A program made the position numbers and the translations under genes. The notes below the pieces were generated by a model. It had not been told where the DNA came from, searched no databases, and saw only the letters and a program-made list of their open reading frames with translations. From NCBI GenBank assembly GCA_028876385.1, contig JAGWSF010000074.1, positions 1 through 33,730 of the forward strand: a stretch of DNA of 33,730 nucleotides, written 5' to 3'. This document shows positions 24,489-31,918 of this stretch, piece by piece (positions within the stretch are counted from its first letter, which is position 1; the number at the start of each line of letters is the position of its first letter). Source of the stretch: Acidobacteriota bacterium (GTDB lineage Bacteria > Actinomycetota > Acidimicrobiia > Acidimicrobiales > Palsa-688).

Positions 24489-25548
24489 CCGGGAGGAGGG
24501 CGCTTCTCCGCCCCTCACCTACGCCGAGGCCGGCGTCGACATCGACGCCGCCGACGCCGCCGTCGAGGCCATGCGGGACCTGGTGGCGTCCACCGCCGAC
24601 CGCCCGGGGGCGATCGGCAGCATCGGCGGTTTCGGGGGCCTGTTCGAGCTGCCCGGCGGCTACGCCCGCCCGGTTCTCGTGTCGAGCACCGACGGCGTGG
24701 GAACCAAGATGGCCGTGGCCATGGCCACCGGCCGCTTCGACACCGTCGGGATCGACCTGGTGGCCATGTGCGTGGACGACCTGGTCTGCTGCGGCGCCCG
24801 CCCCCTGTTCTTCCTCGACTACCAGCTCCTGGGGCGGGTGGACCCGGTCCAGGTCCGGGCCCTGATGACCGGCATAGCCGAGGGCTGTCGCCAGGCCGGA
24901 GCGGCCATCGTCGGCGGCGAGTTGGCCGAGCATCCCGGTCTGCTCGCCCCCGGAGAGGTCGACCTGGCCGGCTTCGCGGTGGGCATCGTCGAGCGCGACC
25001 GCATCATCGACGGACCGGCTCGGACCCGGGCCGGGGACGTGATAATCGGACTCCCGTCTCCGGGTCTGCGCTCCAACGGTTACTCCCTGGCCCGCCGGGC
25101 CCTCCTGGAGCACGGCGGCCGGTCCCTCGAAGGTCCGGCCTGGGACGGCGCCGGTGATTGGACGCTGGCCGACGAACTGCTCCGCCCGTCGGTCATCTAC
25201 ACCCCGGCGGTGCTGGCCGTCCTCGACGCCGGCGTGGACGTCCATGCTGTCGCCCACATCACCGGCGGCGGCCTGCCCGGCAACGTGCCCCGGGTGCTGG
25301 CCGATGACCTCGACGCGGTGTTCGACCGGTCGGCTTGGTCGGTCCCTCCCATCTTCGCCGAGATCCAGGCGGCCGGCGGCGTGGAAGATCATGAGATGCA
25401 GCGTGTATTCAACCTCGGCCTGGGTATGGTCCTAATCGTGGCGCCGGATGCGGTGGACGACACCCGGGCCGCTCTGAGTGAAGCGGGAACCCCCAGTTTT
25501 GTTGTTGGTGGGATCCACGTGGGTTTCCGTTGTGTGCAAATTTTGTAA
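24481..25548 (+). CDS. purM: AIR synthetase (FGAM cyclo-ligase)
   Basis: 355 residues; closes FGAM to 5-aminoimidazole ribotide using ATP. Motifs: TYAEAGVDIDAA near the N-terminus, GSIGGFGGLFEL, VSSTDGVGTKMAVA, VDDLVCCGARPLFFLDY, GGELAEHPG and AHITGGGLPGNVPRVL. The TTG at 24481 is the only start that keeps the conserved YxxAGVDI segment without a long upstream extension; it overlaps purF by eight bases. The last ~20 codons are unusually AT-rich (several Phe TTT, Val GTT, Ile ATT), continuing into the regulatory region of the next gene. Confidence 0.95.
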   Translation: MSDREEGASPPLTYAEAGVDIDAADAAVEAMRDLVASTADRPGAIGSIGGFGGLFELPGGYARPVLVSSTDGVGTKMAVAMATGRFDTVGIDLVAMCVDDLVCCGARPLFFLDYQLLGRVDPVQVRALMTGIAEGCRQAGAAIVGGELAEHPGLLAPGEVDLAGFAVGIVERDRIIDGPARTRAGDVIIGLPSPGLRSNGYSLARRALLEHGGRSLEGPAWDGAGDWTLADELLRPSVIYTPAVLAVLDAGVDVHAVAHITGGGLPGNVPRVLADDLDAVFDRSAWSVPPIFAEIQAAGGVEDHEMQRVFNLGLGMVLIVAPDAVDDTRAALSEAGTPSFVVGGIHVGFRCVQIL

Positions 25549-25568
25549 CGACGGGTGACTAGTACTAT

Positions 25569-25598
25569 TTGCCCTGGCAATTTGGTCCGGTAGGACCA
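25569..25598. promoter_or_regulatory. Two adjacent palindromes upstream of the bldC-like gene
   Basis: TTGCC-CT-GGCAA (25569-25580) is followed two bases later by TGGTCC-GGTA-GGACCA (25583-25598). A TACTAT hexamer lies just before them (25563-25568). The 120-base gap 25549-25668 is clearly less GC-rich than its surroundings. These could be operators for autoregulation or for another regulator, or the second could be the purM terminator. They are seen directly; the role is inferred. Confidence 0.45.
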
Positions 25599-25668
25599 TG
25601 TACGCCACCCCGTCCGCCTCTTACGTTGAGGGTTCAAAACGGACATCGCACACAAGGGATCGAAAACA

Positions 25669-25869
25669 ATGGCAGAAGAGACCAGCCCGGATGCACTGCT
25701 AACCCCCGCTGAGGTCGCAGCCCTCTTCCGGGTCAACCCGAAGACGGTGACTCGCTGGGCCCGCGCCGGCAAGATCACGGCCATCCGCACCCTGGGCGGC
25801 CACCGTCGCTTCCGGGCCTCCGAGATCCGCCGCTGCCTGGAGCAGATGGAGACCGAGAGCCTGGCCTAG
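25669..25869 (+). CDS. bldC: BldC-family MerR-like DNA-binding regulator
   Basis: 66 residues that are almost wholly a winged helix-turn-helix: LLTPAEVAALFRVNPKTVTR, then WARAGKITAIRTLGGHRRFR and ASEIRRCLEQ. This is very close in length and sequence to Streptomyces BldC, which binds direct repeats cooperatively and controls the onset of development. In Streptomyces bldC also lies near purF-purM, so the neighbourhood is conserved (from memory). Targets in this organism are unknown. The stop codon is part of a 26-bp tandem repeat. A purine-rich stretch (AAGGGATCG) precedes the ATG but is not an ideal Shine-Dalgarno. Confidence 0.9.
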   Translation: MAEETSPDALLTPAEVAALFRVNPKTVTRWARAGKITAIRTLGGHRRFRASEIRRCLEQMETESLA

Positions 25870-25942
25870 CGGCCGGGAGCGGGAACTGGGCCTAGCGGCC
25901 GGGAGCGGGCACCGGGCCTAGCGGCCGGGAGCGGGCATCGGG
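25865..25942 (+). repeat. 26-bp tandem repeat, three copies, beginning in the bldC stop
   Basis: Copies at 25865-25890, 25891-25916 and 25917-25942. Each begins CCTAGCGGCCGGGAGCGGG and differs only in the last few bases. The first copy contains the last bases and the TAG of the bldC-like gene, so each further copy repeats a TAG (25867, 25893, 25919). Because 26 is not divisible by three, the TAGs fall in three different frames. Confidence 0.9.
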
Positions 25943-25968
25943 TGGGGGTCATCTGAGATGATCTCCCG

Positions 25969-27126
25969 GTGCCCGCCGTGCCTCTTCCGCAAGGTTTCAT
26001 CGCCTACACGTCGTCGCTCGGACTGCGCGAGGGCGGTGACGATTTCGCCGTGGTGGTGTCGACCGGGGCGTGTGTGAGCGCCGGCGTGTTCACCCGGAGC
26101 CTCTTCGCTGGTCCGAGCGTGGAGTTGAGCCGGGAACGCGCCTCGTCGGGGCGGGCCCGGGCGGTGGCCGTCGTGGCCAAGAACGCCAATGTGGCCAACG
26201 GCGAGCAGGGTCGTCTCGACGCCGAGGAACTCTCCCGGCTGGTGGCCTCCGGGACGGGCCTGGCGCCCGAGGAGGTGATCATCGCCTCGACCGGGGTGAT
26301 CGGTCGGCCCTACCCGATGGAGCAGATCAGGGCCGGACTGGCCCAGATCGACCGGTCAGCTTTCGACGGTGACGCCTGGCGGGTGGCGACCGCCATGATG
26401 ACCACCGACACGGTGGCCAAGACGGCGCAGCGTTCGGTGGGGTCGGCCCGGGTCGTCGGGGTGGCCAAAGGGGTGGGGATGATCGAGCCGGACATGGCCA
26501 CGATGCTGGCGTTCGTCTTCACCGACGCCGAGGTCGACGCGGTATCGCTCGACGGCATGTGGCGACGGGCCGTGGACGACACATTCAACTGTCTCAGTGT
26601 CGACACCGACACGAGCACCTCGGACAGCGCAGTGGTGCTGGCCAACGGGGCGGCCGGCCCGGTGCCCGCCGCCGAGCTGAGCACTGCGTTACGCGAGGTG
26701 TGCCTCGACCTCACGCTGCAGTTGGACCGCGACGGCGAGGGGGCCACCAAGCTCATCACCGTGACCGTCGGGTCGGCCCGGGATCGGCGTCAGGCCCACC
26801 GCGTGGCCAAGGCCGTAGTCAACTCCCCGCTGGTGAAGACCGCCGTGCACGGGGCCGACCCCAACTGGGGGCGGGTGGCCATGGCTGTGGGTAAGTGCCA
26901 TGACGAGACCGACATCGACCCCGAACGGGTCGTGATTCGCTTCGGCGACATCGAGGCCTACCCGGCGCGGCCTGGCCCGGACGGACTGGAAGCCCTCGCG
27001 GCGGTGATGCGTCGCGATCATGTCGAGATCGAGGTCGACCTCGGAACGGGATCAGCCGAGGCCACCGTCTACGGCTGCGACCTGGGCGACGGCTACGTCC
27101 GCATCAACGCTGACTACACGACCTGA
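25969..27126 (+). CDS. argJ: ArgJ-family acetyltransferase (glutamate/ornithine N-acetyltransferase-like)
   Basis: 385 residues. The self-cleavage site is intact: KGVGMIEPDMATMLAF, where cleavage before Thr178 frees the catalytic nucleophile. The oxyanion TG (ASTGVIG, Thr108-Gly109), the substrate loop FNCLSVDTDTSTSDSAVVLANG and DPNWGRVAMAVGK are present, and the C-terminus RINADYTT is typical. The usual NSGNANA motif is replaced by VAKNANVANGEQG and the N-terminal region is divergent. No other arginine genes are nearby, so it could be the arginine-cycle enzyme encoded alone or a paralogue with another acyl acceptor. GTG 25969 starts the protein; a weak -10 (GATGAT, 25957-25962) sits six bases before it. 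Confidence 0.85.
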   Translation: MPAVPLPQGFIAYTSSLGLREGGDDFAVVVSTGACVSAGVFTRSLFAGPSVELSRERASSGRARAVAVVAKNANVANGEQGRLDAEELSRLVASGTGLAPEEVIIASTGVIGRPYPMEQIRAGLAQIDRSAFDGDAWRVATAMMTTDTVAKTAQRSVGSARVVGVAKGVGMIEPDMATMLAFVFTDAEVDAVSLDGMWRRAVDDTFNCLSVDTDTSTSDSAVVLANGAAGPVPAAELSTALREVCLDLTLQLDRDGEGATKLITVTVGSARDRRQAHRVAKAVVNSPLVKTAVHGADPNWGRVAMAVGKCHDETDIDPERVVIRFGDIEAYPARPGPDGLEALAAVMRRDHVEIEVDLGTGSAEATVYGCDLGDGYVRINADYTT

Positions 27127-27140
27127 TCGGGCGGGCCGGC

Positions 27141-27172
27141 ACCCGGTCGATGGCCGTCGCCGCGGGCCGGGT
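27141..27172. terminator. Weak hairpin between convergent genes
   Basis: ACCCGG (27141-27146) can pair with CCGGGT (27167-27172) over a 20-nt loop between argJ and the lipoprotein gene. Several competing GC pairings exist in 27127-27217, so the exact structure is uncertain. Confidence 0.25.
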
Positions 27173-27217
27173 CGGGTGTCGAGGGCCCGGGTCGGGGGCG
27201 GGTGGCCGGCGACCCGG

Positions 27218-28354
27218 TCAGGCTCCGATCGGTGCGGTGGACGAGCTCGAATGGCCGAGCGAACCGAGAAGGCCCCCGAGGAGCGTCGGCAGCTTCGAAA
27301 GGTCGAGGTTGGTGGCCCCCGCAGGAGCGGTGGGCGCCCCCGGGGAGCTGATGGTCAGGCGGACCGGGACCGGGAAGCTCATCTTCTGGCGGGCGAACTG
27401 GTTGAGGTCCAGGTCGGCCTCGGTCAGCTTGCCGCCCGAGGTGTAGACGTCGATCACCGCCGACTTGCCGGCCGGGATGGCGTTCTTGGCCTTGCTGAAG
27501 GCGTTGGACGCCTGTGCGCCGAGCCCGGGCAGAGACGAGAGGGTCGACTGGATCTGGGGGACGAGGGTGCTCAGCATCCCTGACACGTTGACCGTGACGC
27601 TGTAGCCGTCCCGTCCGTTGCTCGGCGCCAGGCTGCTGACCGCGGAGTTGGCCTGGATGGAGCTGAGCACGTCGTTGCGCAGGGTGCGCATCTGGGTCTG
27701 GGACAGGCTGGAGGAGCCAGAGGCCTGCGACTGCTTGAGCAGGCCCTCCAGCGGTTGCAGCGAGGCGTGACTGACCTCCACCCATTTGCCCTGGGCGAGA
27801 TCGCCGAGGCCCGGTACGTACGAGCTGATCTGGTTCAGACCGCTGGTGAACCGGGACGCGGCGGCCGATGAAGGCTGTCCCACGTCGGAGAGCAGCTGCG
27901 AAACCTGGACCCGGAGGAAGAGGTTCTGGGCCACGTAACGCAACTCCAGAGGGGTGTTGTTGGTGCCGAACGAAAGGCCGACGTCGACGGAGTTCAGCTG
28001 GTCGGTGGCGGCCTGCGGGCTGTCGAGCGCTTCGCCGTGGCCAGTGGCCTCGGTCACGAAGAACTGCCCAGTAGTGAGGGCCTGGGCCTCGGCCGGGGTC
28101 GGGCCCTTGCTGTTGGCCGAGTGGAGTTGCTCGGCCTGGGACTGGGTTATGGGGAGGGAGAAGGCCAGCTCCAGGCTCGATTGTGAGCCCAGCTTGGTCA
28201 CCGCCGACTGCACGGCCTGCTGGGGTGACTGGCTCGATGTGGTGTTCCCGCCGGCCGACTTGTTGGCGCCGCACGCGGCCAGACCGAAGGTCGCGACCAG
28301 CGCGCCCGCCGTCACCGCTGAAATCCGGCGGCCCCTGTCGTTAGCCTTGGTCAT
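27218..28354 (-). CDS. Secreted lipoprotein of unknown function
   Basis: 378 residues. A basic start (MTKANDRGRR) is followed by a hydrophobic stretch and a lipobox (FGLAACGA), so it should be exported and lipid-anchored at the Cys (about residue 26). The mature protein is rich in Ser, Gln and Leu with alternating strands and helices, and has a Ser/Pro/Gly-rich end. The overall look (mostly beta, with SAVIDVYTSGGKLTEADLDL) resembles LppX/LprG-type or LolA-like lipoproteins, but this is only a guess. ATG 28354 is chosen because it puts the charged n-region next to the lipobox helix, with AGGAAG about ten bases upstream. TACGCT around 28386-28391 (minus) is a possible -10. It is divergent from serA. 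Confidence 0.8.
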   Translation of the reverse strand: MTKANDRGRRISAVTAGALVATFGLAACGANKSAGGNTTSSQSPQQAVQSAVTKLGSQSSLELAFSLPITQSQAEQLHSANSKGPTPAEAQALTTGQFFVTEATGHGEALDSPQAATDQLNSVDVGLSFGTNNTPLELRYVAQNLFLRVQVSQLLSDVGQPSSAAASRFTSGLNQISSYVPGLGDLAQGKWVEVSHASLQPLEGLLKQSQASGSSSLSQTQMRTLRNDVLSSIQANSAVSSLAPSNGRDGYSVTVNVSGMLSTLVPQIQSTLSSLPGLGAQASNAFSKAKNAIPAGKSAVIDVYTSGGKLTEADLDLNQFARQKMSFPVPVRLTISSPGAPTAPAGATNLDLSKLPTLLGGLLGSLGHSSSSTAPIGA

Positions 28355-28451
28355 TTTTTTCTCGCTTCCTGCTCGAAAGTTTCGCTTCAAGCGTAACAGT
28401 CGCCCCTACGAATCGGCTATCGAGCCGTTCGGGTGGGGCACCGTCCACCGG

Positions 28452-28457
28452 TAGGAT
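28452..28457 (+). promoter_or_regulatory. Putative -10 of serA
   Basis: TAGGAT with a nine-base spacer (G-rich) to ATG 28467, giving a leader of only two or three bases. Confidence 0.35.
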
Positions 28458-28466
28458 CGGGGGAAT

Positions 28467-29684
28467 ATGGCCGATGAGCGATCCCCCCGCCGGCGTGCCC
28501 TGCTCCTGGAGAACATCCACCCCGGCGCGGCGGAGCTGCTTCGCTCGGCCGGGTTCGATGTGGAGCGCAGGAAGGGCGCACTGGACGAACAAGAGTTGGC
28601 GGAGCAGCTTCAGCAATTCGATGTGCTCGGGATCCGCTCCCGCACGCAGGTGACCGAGGCGGTACTGGACAAGTCGCCGCGGCTCACCGCCGTCGGGGCT
28701 TTCTGCATCGGAACCAACCAGATCGACCTTTCCGCCGCGACCCACCGCGGCATCACGGTGTTCAACGCTCCTTTCTCCAACACCCGCTCGGTGGTGGAGC
28801 TGGTCATCGCCGAGATCATCGCCCTCACCCGACGGCTCACCGACAAGAACGCCGAGATGCACGCCGGGATATGGTCCAAATCGGCGGCAGGAGCTCACGA
28901 GGTGCGGGGCCGGCGCCTCGGGATCGTCGGCTACGGGAACATCGGCTCGCAGCTCTCGGTGCTCGGCGAGAACCTGGGCATGGCCGTCGGCTTCTACGAC
29001 ACCGCCGACCGTCTGGCCCTCGGTAACGCCCGCAGGATGGGGTCCCTGGAGGAACTTCTCGGCTGGGCCGACGTGGTCACTCTGCACGTCGACGGCCGCC
29101 CCGACAATCGGGGCCTGTTCGGAGAAGCCGAGTTCTCGGCGATGCGCCCCGGGGCCCTGTTCCTCAACCTGAGCCGGGGCTTCGTGGTCGACCACGGCTC
29201 GCTGCGCCAGCACATCGAGTCGGGTCACCTCGCGGGGGCCGCGGTGGACGTCTTCTACGAGGAGCCGGCGGGCGACGACCAGCAGTTCACGTCCCGCCTG
29301 CAGGGACTCCCCAACGTGATCCTCACCCCCCACATCGGGGGCAGCACCGAGGAGGCCCAGTCCGACATCGGCCAGTTCGTGGCCAAGAAGCTGATCGACT
29401 ACGTCCGCTCCGGCAGCAGCGCCCTCTCGGTGAACATGCCGAATGTCGACCTTCCGGCCCGGGCCGGCGCCCACACCCTGGTGCACATCCACCGCAACAC
29501 GCCGGGGGTGCTGGCCGCCATCAACGCCATCTTCGCCGACCACCGGGTCAACATCGAGGGCCAGGCGCTCGGCACGAGCGGCGAGGTCGGCTACGTCATC
29601 ACCGACATATCCAGCGATTTCACCGATGACATGATCGATCGCCTGACCCACATGGACGAAACCATCCGCCTCAGGGTGCTCTGA
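28467..29684 (+). CDS. serA: D-3-phosphoglycerate dehydrogenase, E. coli SerA type with ACT domain
   Basis: 405 residues; oxidises 3-phosphoglycerate in the first step of serine synthesis. The NAD-binding GYGNIG (155-160) and the catalytic Arg237 (NLSRGFVVD), Glu266 (VFYEEP) and His289 (TPHIGGST) are present. The C-terminal ACT domain keeps the E. coli serine-binding residues: His342 and Asn344 in HIHRN and Asn362 in VNIEGQ, so serine feedback is expected. The length and the motifs CIGTNQIDL and FNAPFSNTRSVVELVI match the ~410-residue E. coli form, not the ~530-residue form with an extra intervening domain common in actinobacteria. The next gene on the strand is the acyl-CoA dehydrogenase. 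Confidence 0.93.
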   Translation: MADERSPRRRALLLENIHPGAAELLRSAGFDVERRKGALDEQELAEQLQQFDVLGIRSRTQVTEAVLDKSPRLTAVGAFCIGTNQIDLSAATHRGITVFNAPFSNTRSVVELVIAEIIALTRRLTDKNAEMHAGIWSKSAAGAHEVRGRRLGIVGYGNIGSQLSVLGENLGMAVGFYDTADRLALGNARRMGSLEELLGWADVVTLHVDGRPDNRGLFGEAEFSAMRPGALFLNLSRGFVVDHGSLRQHIESGHLAGAAVDVFYEEPAGDDQQFTSRLQGLPNVILTPHIGGSTEEAQSDIGQFVAKKLIDYVRSGSSALSVNMPNVDLPARAGAHTLVHIHRNTPGVLAAINAIFADHRVNIEGQALGTSGEVGYVITDISSDFTDDMIDRLTHMDETIRLRVL

Positions 29685-29711
29685 CACGGGGGTGTAAGCC
29701 GTGGGTGGCGA

Positions 29712-29717
29712 TACTGT
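29712..29717 (+). promoter_or_regulatory. Putative -10 for leaderless acyl-CoA dehydrogenase gene
   Basis: TACTGT with a six-base spacer to GTG 29724. No Shine-Dalgarno sequence is seen. Confidence 0.5.
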
Positions 29718-29723
29718 TGCGCC

Positions 29724-30977
29724 GTGGACCCGCACTATCCCCCGGAGGCCGAGCGCTTCCGCAAAGAGGTGAAGGCTTTCCTCGACGACCATCTTCCCGC
29801 CGGGTGGCAGGGCATAGGGGCCCTCGACCCCGACGCGGCGCGGCGTTTCACCGCCGACTGGCGCAACACCCTCTATCAGGAGGGCCTGCTGGCCCCGTCG
29901 TGGCCCAAAGAGTACGGCGGCGCCGGCCTCAGCCCGTTGGAGCAGGTCGTGGCGGCCGAGGAGTTCTACCGGGCGGGGGTGCCGACCGGGGGACCCAACG
30001 ACGATTTCAGCATCCAGATGGTCGGCAACACCATCCTGCACTGGGGTACCGAGGAGCAGAAGCGGTACTTCCTGCCGCGCGCCCTATCGGGGGAGCACGT
30101 GTGGTGTCAGGGCTACTCGGAGCCCAACGCCGGATCCGACCTGGCCAACCTGGCGACCCGGGCGGAGCTCGACGGCGACGAATGGGTGATCAACGGGCAG
30201 AAGATATGGACGTCCATGGCCCACGTCGCCAACTGGATATTCGTTCTGGCCCGGACCGATCCGGAGGCGACCAAGCACAAGGGGATCACGTTCTTCCTGG
30301 TCCCCATGGATCAACCCGGGGTCGAGGTCCGACCCATCAAGATGATGACCGGGTGGTCCGAGTTCAACGAGACGTTCTTCACCGACGCCCGCACCCCCAA
30401 GGATCACGTGGTCGGAGCGGTGAACGCCGGCTGGTCGGTGGCCATGACCCTCCTCGGCTACGAGCGGGGCGAAGCGGCGGCGACCTTCCCGATCATGTTC
30501 CGCACCGAGCTGGACCGGCTCCTCGATTTGGCCCGGAGCACCGGCGCCGCCGGGGACCCCCTCATCCGCCAACGGCTGGCGTGGTGCTACTCCAAAGTGG
30601 AGATCATGCGGTTCCTCGGAATGCGGACCCTGACCAAATTCCTCGCCGGTGGCGAGCCGGGGCCGGCCGAGTCCTCGTTCAAGCTGTACTGGAGCGAGTA
30701 CCACAAGGTCGTCACCGAGTTGGCCGTCGACATCCTCGGTGCGGCGGCCATGGCGCCCTCGGGCCGGGTCGCCACCGCTTTTCGGGCCGACGATGTGGGT
30801 GCACCCAACGACAGCGCGTCGTGGGCGACGACGTTCCTGATGAGCCGGGCGGGGACCATCTACGCCGGGTCGTCACAGGTGCAGCGCAACATCGTGGCCG
30901 AGATGGTCCTCGGGTTGCCGAAGGAGCCGGCCGTGGCCAGCCAGAAAGGCAGCTGGCGCCAGGCCCAGGCCGGGTAG
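29724..30977 (+). CDS. Acyl-CoA dehydrogenase (FadE-like)
   Basis: 417 residues; a flavin enzyme that introduces the alpha-beta double bond into an acyl-CoA and passes electrons to electron-transfer flavoprotein. Seen: WPKEYGGAGLS, the FAD/substrate loop CQGYSEPNAGSDLANLAT, INGQKIWTSMAHVANW, and the C-terminal IYAGSSQVQRNIVAEMVLGLP. The catalytic Glu of MCAD-type enzymes (just before GTSQIQR) is Ala381 here; Glu247 in LLGYERGE is in the position used as base by LCAD/IVD-type enzymes. This fits the actinobacterial FadE group for bulky or branched substrates (steroid, long-chain). The substrate cannot be told from the sequence. The start is GTG 29724. Convergent with the HemD-like gene. Confidence 0.92.
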   Translation: MDPHYPPEAERFRKEVKAFLDDHLPAGWQGIGALDPDAARRFTADWRNTLYQEGLLAPSWPKEYGGAGLSPLEQVVAAEEFYRAGVPTGGPNDDFSIQMVGNTILHWGTEEQKRYFLPRALSGEHVWCQGYSEPNAGSDLANLATRAELDGDEWVINGQKIWTSMAHVANWIFVLARTDPEATKHKGITFFLVPMDQPGVEVRPIKMMTGWSEFNETFFTDARTPKDHVVGAVNAGWSVAMTLLGYERGEAAATFPIMFRTELDRLLDLARSTGAAGDPLIRQRLAWCYSKVEIMRFLGMRTLTKFLAGGEPGPAESSFKLYWSEYHKVVTELAVDILGAAAMAPSGRVATAFRADDVGAPNDSASWATTFLMSRAGTIYAGSSQVQRNIVAEMVLGLPKEPAVASQKGSWRQAQAG

Positions 30978-30991
30978 CGGCGGTCTCTCGA

Positions 30992-31010
30992 CCGGGGACC
31001 ATCGCCCCGG
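30992..31010. terminator. Hairpin between convergent genes
   Basis: CCGGGG (30992-30997) and CCCCGG (31005-31010) form a 6-bp stem with a 7-nt loop in the 39-base gap between the acyl-CoA dehydrogenase and the HemD-like gene. It could stop transcription from both sides. Confidence 0.4.
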
Positions 31011-31016
31011 CAGGTG

Positions 31017-31865
31017 TCAGTCGGTCGGTACTCGGCTGGGAGGCCGCGCGCCGAGGGCCGCAGCCACCGCCTTGACCAGTGAGCCGAGCCGCCAGTGCTC
31101 CGGCACGACGACGTCCTTGATGCCCGCCGAAGTGGCCGAGGACGCGCAGACCGGGCCGATGCAGCCGACGACGACCCGGGGATGGTTGAGCCCCTCGATG
31201 AGGGCCTGGGCGACCCCTTGGCGCCCGGCCAGCTCCAGCATGGAGTGGATCTGCGGCCCGGCCGTGAAGGTGACCGCATCGATTTCGGTGGCGACCGTCC
31301 GCTGGATCAGCTCGAGGGCCGGTCCAGGGTCCTGAGGCGGCCCCCACAGGTACACCGGCAGCGTGGAGACCCGGGCGCCGGCCTGCTCCATTCGTAGAAC
31401 GAACTCGGCCCCGTCGTCGCCGTGCAACTGGAACGCCACCCGTTCGCCGGCCAGGCCGCACTCGGTCAGGTACCGGATCACATCGTCGAGTTGCTCGTCG
31501 GGACTCCGCCACCACGTGGTCAGCCCGGCCGAGGACAGCGCACCGGCCGCCTTGGGTCCACGGGCCACCAGACGGGTTCGTCCGAGAGCCGAGATCAGCC
31601 GCTGGTCGATCCCCCAGCCGGCGGCGGCCTCCAGCCAGGTGCGGATCCCCACGCCGGTGTTGGCTATGAGGTAGTCGGGCGGGGCGGCGATCAGGTCCTC
31701 GGTGCGCGCACGGAGCAGATCCGGGTCAGGGAGCCGGTGCGTCGATATGGTCGGTGCGACGAGGACGTCGGCGCCGAGACGCTCGAACATGATCGCCTGG
31801 TCCTGACCCCGGCGGTCGGCGGTCACCCCGACCAGATTTCCCGACAGCTCTGCCACGCCGCTCAC
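31017..31865 (-). CDS. Uroporphyrinogen-III synthase (HemD)-like protein, stand-alone
   Basis: 282 residues with the two-lobed HemD look: an N-terminal NLVGVTADRRGQDQAIMFERLG, DYLIANTGVGIRTWLEAA, then VAFQLHGDDG, IDAVTFTAGPQIHSMLELA and the RVVVGCIGPVCASSATSAGI strand-turn typical of the family. If catalytic, it would cyclise hydroxymethylbilane to uroporphyrinogen III, but no hem genes are nearby. Similar domains occur fused to a DNA-binding domain in actinobacterial regulators (e.g. Rv0260c); here the C-terminus ends without one. GTG 31865 is chosen because a TAACGT -10 lies seven bases before it; the frame is open to 32147 but overlaps the peptidase gene with shadow composition. Confidence 0.8.
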   Translation of the reverse strand: MSGVAELSGNLVGVTADRRGQDQAIMFERLGADVLVAPTISTHRLPDPDLLRARTEDLIAAPPDYLIANTGVGIRTWLEAAAGWGIDQRLISALGRTRLVARGPKAAGALSSAGLTTWWRSPDEQLDDVIRYLTECGLAGERVAFQLHGDDGAEFVLRMEQAGARVSTLPVYLWGPPQDPGPALELIQRTVATEIDAVTFTAGPQIHSMLELAGRQGVAQALIEGLNHPRVVVGCIGPVCASSATSAGIKDVVVPEHWRLGSLVKAVAAALGARPPSRVPTD

Positions 31866-31872
31866 CGCGCCG

Positions 31873-31878
31873 ACGTTA
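31873..31878 (-). promoter_or_regulatory. Putative -10 for the leaderless HemD-like gene
   Basis: TAACGT on the minus strand with a seven-base spacer to GTG 31865; same hexamer and spacing as before purL. It decides the start choice. Confidence 0.5.
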
Positions 31879-31918
31879 ACCCGTGGCGGCGTGCCGGGGG
31901 CCGGCGGGTCGGGCGCGC

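Noticed and set aside
21468..24518. 1016-codon minus-strand open frame antisense to purL, purF and purM
   Set aside because: It is the longest frame in the window but covers three confirmed genes and has Gly/His/Arg/Val-rich composition without domains. It is a GC-bias shadow.
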